Part shown: one piece after another, positions 57,044 to 64,000 of the stretch | How the letters are laid out: every line of letters begins with the position of its first letter | Numbering within the stretch: the first letter of the stretch is position 1 | Assembly: GCF_900096895.1 (NCBI RefSeq) | Contig: NZ_FMYO01000001.1 | Span: 372,001 to 436,000, forward strand | Direction: 5' to 3' | Source of the DNA: Acinetobacter kookii | Lineage (GTDB): Bacteria; Pseudomonadota; Gammaproteobacteria; Pseudomonadales; Moraxellaceae | Length of the DNA stretch: 64,000 nucleotides | The notes under the pieces: generated by a model | What the model was told of the DNA's origin: nothing | Seen by the model: the letters and a program-made list of their open reading frames with translations, nothing else | Database searches by the model: none | Translations under genes and position numbers: made by a program

Positions 57044-57598
57044 ATGAAAAATACCTCACAATACTATACGCGTACGGCACAAATGCTGCATTGGCTCATG
57101 GCTGCTATTTTTATTGCGGCATGGTGCATTGGCTTTTATAGCGGAAATTTTCTAAGTTATGATGTCGATGGCAGCTTTAAAGGTCAGGTCATTACCTTAC
57201 ATAAGAACATCGCCACCACCATTCTTTTCCTGGTTATGATTCGCATATTCTGGCGCTATACCCACCCTGTTCCAGCGCTACCCGACAGCATGTCACCGCT
57301 CATGAAAACTTTTGCACATCTGGGCCATTTCGCTTTATATCTCATGTTACTTGCCCTACCCATTACCGGCTGTCTATTTAGCTGGAGTGCGGGACATCCG
57401 GCACCTGTATTATATTTATTCGAAATTCCACGTTTGGTTCAGGACGATCCCGATCTTTTAGCCATCGTGAAACCTGTACACATTTATTTGTCCTGGTTTG
57501 CAGGCTTACTTGTCATCGGTCATATTGCCGCGGCATTAAAACATCATTTCATTGATAAAGATAACATCTTGCGCAGCATGACCCGACAAGCAAAATAA
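57044..57598 (+). CDS. Cytochrome b561
   Basis: Di-heme b-type cytochrome of the inner membrane. 184 residues from ATG 57044; an in-frame extension to 56906 has no homology. Four helices with paired heme histidines: QMLHWLMAAIFIAAWCIGF, ITLHKNIATTILFLVMIRIFW, GHFALYLMLLALPITGCLFSW and VHIYLSWFAGLLVIGHIAAALKHHFI. Family members move electrons between quinol and periplasmic partners or superoxide; the partner here is unknown. It lies between two cysteine-rich secreted paralogs on the opposite strand. Confidence 0.92.
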   Translation: MKNTSQYYTRTAQMLHWLMAAIFIAAWCIGFYSGNFLSYDVDGSFKGQVITLHKNIATTILFLVMIRIFWRYTHPVPALPDSMSPLMKTFAHLGHFALYLMLLALPITGCLFSWSAGHPAPVLYLFEIPRLVQDDPDLLAIVKPVHIYLSWFAGLLVIGHIAAALKHHFIDKDNILRSMTRQAK

Positions 57599-57618
57599 TC
57601 AATGTTGTTACCATAAAA

Positions 57619-57652
57619 AAGCCGCACTAGTGTATCACGGATGCGGCATTTT
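57619..57652. terminator. Bidirectional terminator after cytochrome b561
   Basis: GCCGCA/TGCGGC stem flanked by A-run and T-run, between convergent cytochrome b561 and the cysteine-protein gene. Confidence 0.8.
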
Positions 57653-57676
57653 TATTGTGCAATTTATCAGGCTAAG

Positions 57677-58036
57677 CTATTTCAAAGCATCTTGGGCACA
57701 GCCTTTTACGCTATTGATCACCGCCTGTTTAATCAGACTATTCTTTGCAGATTCATTCATCGATGCCATAGCCAGTTCTTTGGCCGAGATATCCTGCAAT
57801 GCATGCTCACCAACGCAACCACAAATTTGTTTTTGTGCTGTAGTTTGCTGCCCTGAACTCATAAACAAGGCTGAGGATTGCCAGACTTTTGAAGCATTTA
57901 ATTCACTTTTACAGCCTTGCTCGATCACCGGTTTCAACATCTTCTGGGTGAAAGTAGAATTTTTATCCGTTGCAAAAACCGGTACAGAACCAGCCAGCAA
58001 AGCGACAGCAAATAGCCAGCAAAAACTCTTTTTCAC
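57677..58036 (-). CDS. Secreted small protein with four-cysteine framework
   Basis: 119 residues from GTG 58036 with AGGG upstream. Signal peptide MKKSFCWLFAVALLAGSVPVFATD with a probable signal peptidase I site (VFA-TD), not a lipobox. Mature part has EQGCKSELNASKVW, ICGCVGEHALQ and VKGCAQDALK, matching the cysteine order of the lipoprotein at 56426-56812, so the two are diverged paralogs. No known domain recognised. The pair brackets cytochrome b561. Confidence 0.75.
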   Translation of the reverse strand: MKKSFCWLFAVALLAGSVPVFATDKNSTFTQKMLKPVIEQGCKSELNASKVWQSSALFMSSGQQTTAQKQICGCVGEHALQDISAKELAMASMNESAKNSLIKQAVINSVKGCAQDALK

Positions 58037-58121
58037 ATTCGACCCTAATATTTAACCCGTGATTATTCAGCAGCCCCATACATGAATCCGCTGAATCAGA
58101 AACATCTGTCAAGATGCTCAA

Positions 58122-59126
<1,005 letters not shown>

Positions 59127-59158
59127 TTATCCTTATAAAATTTTTCAAAAATAAAAAA

Positions 59159-59181
59159 GGGTGCAAACCGAGTTTACACCC
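59159..59181 (-). terminator. Terminator between the NCS2 permease and deaminase genes
   Basis: On the minus strand GGGTGTAAAC/GTTTGCACCC with a 3-base loop and six T. It lies after the permease stop and 36 bases before the deaminase start, so the pair is at most partly cotranscribed. Confidence 0.88.
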
Positions 59182-59199
59182 TATTCTGAATGGGGTGAA

Positions 59200-60522
59200 T
59201 TAGCCGCCAAATACAGCAAATTTCAATGCCCAAAGTGCCGCAACAATCCAGACCATATAAGGCACAGTTTTCGCTTTACCTGTGAAGAGCTTGATTAATG
59301 CATAGCTGATAAAGCCCATCGCGATACCATCGGCAATTGAATAGGTAAATGGCATGCATACGATGGTTAAAAAAGCAGGAACAGCTTCCGTAATATCATC
59401 CCATTCAATGTTGACGATACCCTGAATCATTAACACACCTACAAATAATAATGCAGGTGCAGTAGCAAAACCTGGAACCGATTGCGCCAAAGGTGCCAGG
59501 AATAAGCACAGCACGAACAACACGGCAACAACCACAGCAGTCAAACCGGTACGGCCACCAGCCGCAACGCCCGCAGACGATTCGATATAAGGCGTAGTTG
59601 ATGAAGTACCCAATGCCGCACCCGCCACAATTGCGGTCGAGTCAGCAAACAGTGCTTTTTTCAAACGTGGTAATTTGCCATCTTTTAACAGGCCCGCACG
59701 ATGTGAAACCCCCACCAGCGTACCCGTCGAGTCAAACAGGTCGACCAGGAAAAATACAAAGATGACACCAATCAGGCTGGCTGTGAACAAGCCTTCAAAG
59801 TCCATTTGCAGGAAAGTTGGAGCAATCGATGGAATGGCCCCTACAACACCTTTAAACTCGTTCAGTCCCATTGCCGTAGCAATCGCGGTAATCACCAGAA
59901 TACTGATAATGATTGCCCCACGGACTTTAAAGTGATGCATCACCACAATCATCAGGAAGCCAAGCAAGGTCAGCAATACCGTCGGTTGTTTCAAGTCACC
60001 CAAGCCGACAAGAGTAGCAGGATTATCGACAATAATGCCTGAATTCTTTAATGCAATCAGTGCCAGGAATAAGCCAATCCCCCCGCCTATCGCAAATTTC
60101 AGCGACATGGGAATGGCATTGACAATGGCTTCACGGATTTTAAACATACTGATTGCAATAAATACCAGACCCGAGACAAATACAGCAGCCAGTGCAGTTT
60201 GCCAAGGTACACCCATGCCCATACACACAGAATAGGTAAAGTAAGCATTCAGGCCCATACCAGGCGCAAGTGCAATCGGATAATTCGCAATCAGTCCCAT
60301 AACCAGACAGCCAATTGCGGCTGCGAGACAGGTTGCAACAAAGACAGCCCCATGATCCATGCCGGTTTCGGATAAAATCATTGGATTGACAATAATGATG
60401 TAACACATGGTTAAGAAAGTGGTTACACCTGCAAGAACTTCTGTGCGAAAACTGGTTTTGTTTTCACTCAGCTTAAATAAGCGTTCAAGCATATGCTCTG
60501 AAGATGGATTAGGAGTCGTCAT
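59200..60522 (-). CDS. NCS2-family purine permease (AzgA/AdeP-like)
   Basis: 440 residues, about 12-14 membrane helices. Family signatures: FRTEVLAGVTTFLTMCYIIIVNP near the N-terminus, IALAPGMGLNAYFTYSV, LVDLFDSTGTLVGVSHRAGLL, GTSSTTPYIESSAGVAAGGRTGLTAV and DDITEAVPAFLTIVCMPFTYSIADGI. These place it in the adenine/guanine/hypoxanthine proton symporter branch rather than uracil or xanthine. Ribosome binding site AGGGG before ATG 60522. Neighbouring adenine deaminase suggests adenine as a substrate. Confidence 0.92.
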   Translation of the reverse strand: MTTPNPSSEHMLERLFKLSENKTSFRTEVLAGVTTFLTMCYIIIVNPMILSETGMDHGAVFVATCLAAAIGCLVMGLIANYPIALAPGMGLNAYFTYSVCMGMGVPWQTALAAVFVSGLVFIAISMFKIREAIVNAIPMSLKFAIGGGIGLFLALIALKNSGIIVDNPATLVGLGDLKQPTVLLTLLGFLMIVVMHHFKVRGAIIISILVITAIATAMGLNEFKGVVGAIPSIAPTFLQMDFEGLFTASLIGVIFVFFLVDLFDSTGTLVGVSHRAGLLKDGKLPRLKKALFADSTAIVAGAALGTSSTTPYIESSAGVAAGGRTGLTAVVVAVLFVLCLFLAPLAQSVPGFATAPALLFVGVLMIQGIVNIEWDDITEAVPAFLTIVCMPFTYSIADGIAMGFISYALIKLFTGKAKTVPYMVWIVAALWALKFAVFGG

Positions 60523-60898
60523 GACTTTACCCCTGTAAGTAAACTTTATGCCGTCAGCACGCTACAAAATTAATGATCCGTTTCTCAAATCACCATTAAG
60601 TTTATAGATGCCAGGCAACGAATATTTAAAAATTTCCTTTTAAAAACAAATATTTTGCACAATTTTTCATTCAGTTCGATACAACCGGATCACAAAAATT
60701 GTAAACAAAAAAGCCGCATAACTTTTATGCAGCCTACATAGATAAAATAAATCAAATACTTACAATATACATATAATGATTCAATTAAAATCTTGGCAAA
60801 TTATAACACAATGCTTTTTTATTGTTTTTAAAATTTATTTTGAATTAATATTCAATAAGATAACAATATTTTTCAAACCTATAGTAAAAATCCGAGTA
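60523..60898. other. Intergenic region upstream of the purine permease
   Basis: About 375 AT-rich bases. Holds the permease promoter and a terminator at 60711-60734 for the small gene upstream. I looked for a purine riboswitch fold and did not see one. Confidence 0.5.
60711..60734 (-). terminator. Terminator of the 60899-61132 gene
   Basis: On the minus strand GGCTGCATAA/TTATGCGGC with a short loop and six T, about 165 bases after the stop. Confidence 0.75.
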
Positions 60899-61132
60899 CT
60901 AAAACTGGCTAGATTTCACATGTAAAGGCCCTGCAGAAGAGATTTTCTCAGTTTCTAGCGGTTCTAGAACCATATTATTTGGATTCGCTTCTACAGTTTT
61001 CAAAGATTGATGAGCATCCTGAATCAATTGATCCATTTCCTGTCTTTTTTTCATTTGATTGTCGTGATAAACCCCATATCCCAGTAAAACCACAGCAAAA
61101 ATAAGGGTGGAAACTAATAATTTTTTCATCAT
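60899..61132 (-). CDS. Small membrane-anchored protein, unknown function
   Basis: 77 residues. N-terminal hydrophobic stretch KLLVSTLIFAVVLLGYGVY acts as a signal anchor or uncleaved signal; the remainder is a charged helix (MKKRQEMDQLIQDAHQSLKTVEA) and a polar tail. No family recognised. Weak ribosome binding site before ATG 61132 or the ATG one codon later. Confidence 0.55.
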   Translation of the reverse strand: MMKKLLVSTLIFAVVLLGYGVYHDNQMKKRQEMDQLIQDAHQSLKTVEANPNNMVLEPLETEKISSAGPLHVKSSQF

Positions 61133-61227
61133 AATTTTTTATTGTTCATCATTTCTCATGATGTTAACAAACGCACACTAAAATATAATGATAAAATATT
61201 TCAAAATCCTGTTTATTTTTGAGCAAT

Positions 61228-61255
61228 AAAAATCCCGAAATTTATCGGGATTTTT
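61228..61255. terminator. Terminator of yaaA
   Basis: Perfect 10-bp stem AAAAATCCCG/CGGGATTTTT with an 8-base loop; T-runs on both strands. Confidence 0.9.
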
Positions 61256-61273
61256 ACCTCGTTATTCTCTCAT

Positions 61274-62056
61274 TTAAGCGGCTTGCTGCTCGTCACGCTT
61301 AAAGACCAGCTCACCTTTTAGCGAACTGTCCGCATCAAAATAGTAACCATCCATATTAAATGATTTTAAGTCCTCAGCACGTTTTGCCTGGTTTTCAATG
61401 ATAAAACGTGCCATTAATCCACGTGCTTTTTTTGCATAAAAACTAATCACCTTGTATTTGCCATTTTTCTGGTCCAGAAAAACCGGCTTAATGATCTCGG
61501 CTTTAATTTTGCCTGGTTTGACTGACTTGTAATATTCATCCGAAGCAAGATTCACCAATAGATCTGAATGCACCTCGGCTAAATCCTGGTTAATCAAATC
61601 GGTAATGATATTGTCCCAAAAATCATAAAGATGCTGACCACGTGGATTTTTGAGCTTGGTTCCCATTTCCAGGCGATAAGGCATCATCAAATCCAGAGGA
61701 CGTAACAGGCCATACAGTCCGGACAGCAAACGCAAATGCTGCTGTGCATATGCAATATGCTGCTCATTCAGCGCATAGGCATCCAGTCCGGTATACACAT
61801 CCCCTTTAAAGGCAAATAAAGCCTGTCGTGCATTAGAAAAATTGAATTCCGGTTGCCAGTCATTAAAACGCTCGACATTTAAATTGGCGATTTTTTCACT
61901 CACACTCATTAAATTAGCAATCTCGGTCGCAGAAAGATGACGACTCACATTTATAAGTTCTTGTGAATGTTTCAGCAATCTTGGCAGTGTATGTGCATCG
62001 GTTGGAAGTACAGATTCGTAATCTAAAGTCTTGGCAGGAGAAATTAAGGCGAGCAT
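61274..62056 (-). CDS. yaaA: Peroxide-stress protein YaaA (DUF328)
   Basis: 260 residues from ATG 62056, where the family begins ([15 protein letters not shown]); the frame extends to 62116 without homology. Typical blocks: [67 protein letters not shown] and [16 protein letters not shown]. In E. coli YaaA lowers free iron under H2O2 stress and is induced by OxyR; that regulation is not visible here. Confidence 0.93.
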   Translation of the reverse strand: MLALISPAKTLDYESVLPTDAHTLPRLLKHSQELINVSRHLSATEIANLMSVSEKIANLNVERFNDWQPEFNFSNARQALFAFKGDVYTGLDAYALNEQHIAYAQQHLRLLSGLYGLLRPLDLMMPYRLEMGTKLKNPRGQHLYDFWDNIITDLINQDLAEVHSDLLVNLASDEYYKSVKPGKIKAEIIKPVFLDQKNGKYKVISFYAKKARGLMARFIIENQAKRAEDLKSFNMDGYYFDADSSLKGELVFKRDEQQAA

Positions 62057-62179
62057 GAATAACCTGTTCAAAAAACAATTAAACAGACTATAACAGTAGC
62101 GTTGTGTTATTGCCAATGTGTGTTTTTACTGGGTCTTAGCGCTAAAATAACCGATTCTTCTGTCATGAGTCGGTTTTAC

Positions 62180-62812
62180 ATGTCCGAACAAATTTTCCTT
62201 CAGGGTCCTGCAGGTCAGCTGGAAGTTTTTGTTGATTATCCACAGGGTGAAGTGAAAGGATTCGCGCTTGTATGTCATCCTCACCCCTTACAAGGCGGAA
62301 CGCCCCAGCATAAAGTTCCAGCGTTGCTTGCGCAGATGTTTCTTGAGCGTGGCTGTATGGTTTATCGCCCAAGTTTCCGTGGTTCTGGCCAGAGTACGGG
62401 TGAACACGATAAAGGCCATGGCGAAACCGATGATATTCTAGAAATTATTCAACAGATTCGCTGCAAGCATATTAGCCTGCCTTTTTATGCTGGGGGCTTT
62501 AGCTTTGGTGCCCATGTCATGGCAAAGTGTTTTCATGCCTTGCCCGATGAAATTAAACCCAAACAGTTGATTTTATGTGGACTACCTACTGCGACAGTTG
62601 CAGGTGTGCGTCATTACGTCACCCCACAGATTAAAGGAGATATTCTGTTCCTGCATGGTGAAGCTGACGAAGTGACCTTGTTGTCCGACTTGATTGAATG
62701 GGCCAAACCGCAGCGACATTTACTCACCATCTTGCCCGGCGCGAATCATTTTTTTACTGGATATTTAAAGCAATTACGGGTGGCTATCTCCCGTTTTCTT
62801 GTAGATGAATAA
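62180..62812 (+). CDS. Alpha/beta hydrolase of the YkfA/COG2945-like group
   Basis: 210 residues from ATG 62180; ATG 62165 and an upstream frame to 62102 are less likely. HPHPLQGGTPQHKV (oxyanion region), YRPSFRGSGQSTGEHDKG, nucleophile serine in AGGFSFGAHVMA (GxSxG), acid in LFLHGEADEVT and His in PGANHFFTG. Small single-domain hydrolase without signal peptide, so cytoplasmic. Substrate unknown. Divergent from yaaA. Confidence 0.88.
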   Translation: MSEQIFLQGPAGQLEVFVDYPQGEVKGFALVCHPHPLQGGTPQHKVPALLAQMFLERGCMVYRPSFRGSGQSTGEHDKGHGETDDILEIIQQIRCKHISLPFYAGGFSFGAHVMAKCFHALPDEIKPKQLILCGLPTATVAGVRHYVTPQIKGDILFLHGEADEVTLLSDLIEWAKPQRHLLTILPGANHFFTGYLKQLRVAISRFLVDE

Positions 62813-62871
62813 ACTCACAATAACAGCATAGAGCATCCATTTATATAGGGTTTCTGCATGGCTTCAAATAA

Positions 62872-62895
62872 AAGAGGAGGCTTAGCCCTCCTCTT
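62872..62895. terminator. Bidirectional terminator between hydrolase and 62924-63301 gene
   Basis: Perfect 9-bp stem AAGAGGAGG/CCTCCTCTT with a 6-base loop. Confidence 0.85.
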
Positions 62896-62923
62896 GGTTT
62901 ATCCATGTGGTCAAAATAAATAT

Positions 62924-63301
62924 TTAACCTTTCCATGTAAAGCCGCTAAAAGATTCATCTTCTTTTAAAGTGTTTTCTACTGCTTGGGCCAATTGATTCA
63001 ATAAACTCTGTTCCGTAATACGGTCTAGCCAATCCTGATCTTCAGCTGGGTAAGAAGTAATCTCACAGACCAGGTGCCCTTCTGCATCACGACTCTGGCA
63101 GGTGACCGATAATGGCAAGGATTGATTGTCTACACTTACCGCAACCTGATCACCACTTTGCGACAAGGTCTGAAAACCGTATTGACCCAGTTCTTTAGAC
63201 AATAAGTCCGCAACATATTCCTGAGTCACATGACAGTCATTCGGTTGCTGTGACACATGACTATGCTTTTCACAGTTTGCAGTAAATTGTAATTTTCTCA
63301 T
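62924..63301 (-). CDS. Conserved hypothetical protein
   Basis: 125 residues from ATG 63301 (an in-frame TTG at 63313 is less likely). No signal peptide or membrane helix. Four cysteines or so (ANCEKH, NDCHV, VTCQSRD, LVCEITS) and an acidic, Gln-rich C-terminus. The alternating strands around VAVSVDNQSLPLSVTCQ suggest a small alpha/beta protein. I do not recognise the family. Downstream of aroA on the same strand but separated by a terminator. Confidence 0.65.
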   Translation of the reverse strand: MRKLQFTANCEKHSHVSQQPNDCHVTQEYVADLLSKELGQYGFQTLSQSGDQVAVSVDNQSLPLSVTCQSRDAEGHLVCEITSYPAEDQDWLDRITEQSLLNQLAQAVENTLKEDESFSGFTWKG

Positions 63302-63356
63302 CTGTGTATCCAAAGGCTTTCTTGTTGTATGGTTTTAGCATAAGCAATAAAAGCAA

Positions 63357-63382
63357 AACAGCCAAGCAAAAGCTTGGCTGTT
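63357..63382 (-). terminator. Terminator of aroA
   Basis: Perfect 11-bp stem AACAGCCAAGC/GCTTGGCTGTT with a 4-base loop, T-rich on the minus strand, 29 bases after the aroA stop. Confidence 0.9.
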
Positions 63383-63410
63383 ATTTAACAAATACACAAA
63401 ATTAGACTAA

Positions 63411-64000
63411 TTATTCACTGACCTGAATCGCCAGACCTGCCTGGTTAGCCAATTCAGTGAAAGTTGGGAAACTGGTTGCCACGGTTTCAGTACCGACAAT
63501 TTTAATTTCGCTGGAAGTACGCAAGCCCGCCATGGAAAAACTCATGGCGATACGGTGGTCATGATGTGATTCAATTTCACCGCCTGTGAAAATTGCAGAC
63601 CAGTCACCAGACTTACCCTTACCTTCAATGATGATGCCATCATCGGTTGGCGTGCAGTCAATGCCCATGGTTTTCAAGCCATCTGCCATCACCTGAATAC
63701 GGTCGGATTCTTTTACGCGAAGCTCGGCAGCACCGGTCAAAATGGTTTGACCCTCTGCACAGGCAGCAGCAATAAATAAGGCTGGGAATTCATCAATCGC
63801 CAATGGCACCTGATCTTCCGGCATGTGAATACCTTTTAAGGTGCGCGTGCCGCGAATACGAATGTCGGCAATCGGTTCACCGCCTGCAATACGTTCATTT
63901 TCAACCGTTAAATCTGCACCCATCTGTTTCAGGATTTCAATCACACCGGTACGCGTCGGGTTAATCCCTACCGCTTCCAAAGTGACATCGGAACCTTCAG
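63411..64000 (-). CDS. aroA: EPSP synthase (AroA) domain, 5' part outside the window
   Basis: The last 196 codons or so of 5-enolpyruvylshikimate-3-phosphate synthase, the shikimate-pathway step that joins PEP to shikimate 3-phosphate. Seen: GINPTRTGVIEILKQMGAD, IAIDEFP-type loop LAIDEFPALFIAAACAEG, ELRVKESDRIQVMADGLKTMG and SHHDHRIAMSFSMAGL. The frame stays open past 63980 to the edge (reading EGSDVTLEAVG), so no start is in view. In Acinetobacter this domain is often fused behind prephenate dehydrogenase (TyrA); that cannot be checked here. Confidence 0.95.
   Translation of the reverse strand, partial: EGSDVTLEAVGINPTRTGVIEILKQMGADLTVENERIAGGEPIADIRIRGTRTLKGIHMPEDQVPLAIDEFPALFIAAACAEGQTILTGAAELRVKESDRIQVMADGLKTMGIDCTPTDDGIIIEGKGKSGDWSAIFTGGEIESHHDHRIAMSFSMAGLRTSSEIKIVGTETVATSFPTFTELANQAGLAIQVSE

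Noticed and set aside
56815..57045. 76-codon minus-strand frame upstream of the lipoprotein
   Set aside because: No ribosome binding site or recognisable domain; it overlaps the cytochrome b561 promoter region.
60523..60898. Possible purine riboswitch upstream of the NCS2 permease
   Set aside because: I could not find the three-way-junction pattern; the only clear structure is a terminator for the gene upstream.

Overview
The window looks like chromosomal DNA of an Acinetobacter-type gammaproteobacterium (inference from moderate/low GC, gene content and gene order: hisZ-purA, alaS-lysC-csrA, a CsrA with a long tail, mdaB-ygiN, an inactive PyrC' after PyrB, a Vfr/Crp-type regulator). I cannot name the species. 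Both ends cut genes: gpsA at the left, the AroA (EPSP synthase) domain at the right. I saw no rRNA, tRNA, CRISPR array or prophage.

Layout. 1-7.9 kb: gpsA, a YdjA-like nitroreductase, a small lipoprotein, the RhlB-type helicase, a cold-shock protein, a TusA-like sulfur carrier, rpoH, a DUF423 membrane protein, thiamine genes thiS-thiG and the quinone-cycle pair mdaB-ygiN. 8.05-9.34 kb: a complete IS4-family insertion sequence with a 9-bp target duplication, sitting in a transcription terminator downstream of a glutathione S-transferase gene. 10-17 kb: SulP transporter, trmB, two paralogous methyltransferases, a DUF2520-type protein, a thioesterase, a 266-bp MITE-like element and bioB. 17.2-27.8 kb: a leucine/isovalerate degradation locus (acyl-CoA ligase, TetR regulator, liuABCDE, scoAB) running from isovaleryl-CoA to acetoacetate and acetoacetyl-CoA.

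27.8-47.4 kb: an OmpA-like inner-membrane protein, pyrB-pyrC', two tandem small paralogs of unknown function with a terminator-like leader, rlmKL, a DUF945 protein, a gene graveyard (GNAT and GH3 fragments joined by a deletion), clpB with a good sigma-32 promoter, an OsmC protein, a Crp/Vfr regulator, tas, an M48 lipoprotein protease, purA and hisZ. 47.7-49 kb: a GC-richer epoxide-hydrolase-like gene beside a degraded azlD remnant. 49.7-64 kb: a GAPDH-family gene, alaS, lysC, csrA, rnhB, cytochrome b561 flanked by two cysteine-framework paralogs, adenine deaminase with an NCS2 purine permease, yaaA, an alpha/beta hydrolase and the aroA end.

Most genes are housekeeping. The points that repay attention are structural: the IS in a terminator, the MITE with TA flanks touching a stop codon, the deletion-fused gene remnants, the azlD pseudogene that ordinary ORF calling misses, the tiny leader reading frame inside a terminator hairpin, and the in-frame 5'/3' repeat around rpoH. 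I did not find a convincing new multi-gene system; the best candidates for undescribed biology are the tandem paralog pair with its leader (31.9-32.8 kb) and the paired cysteine proteins around cytochrome b561 (56.4-58.0 kb).
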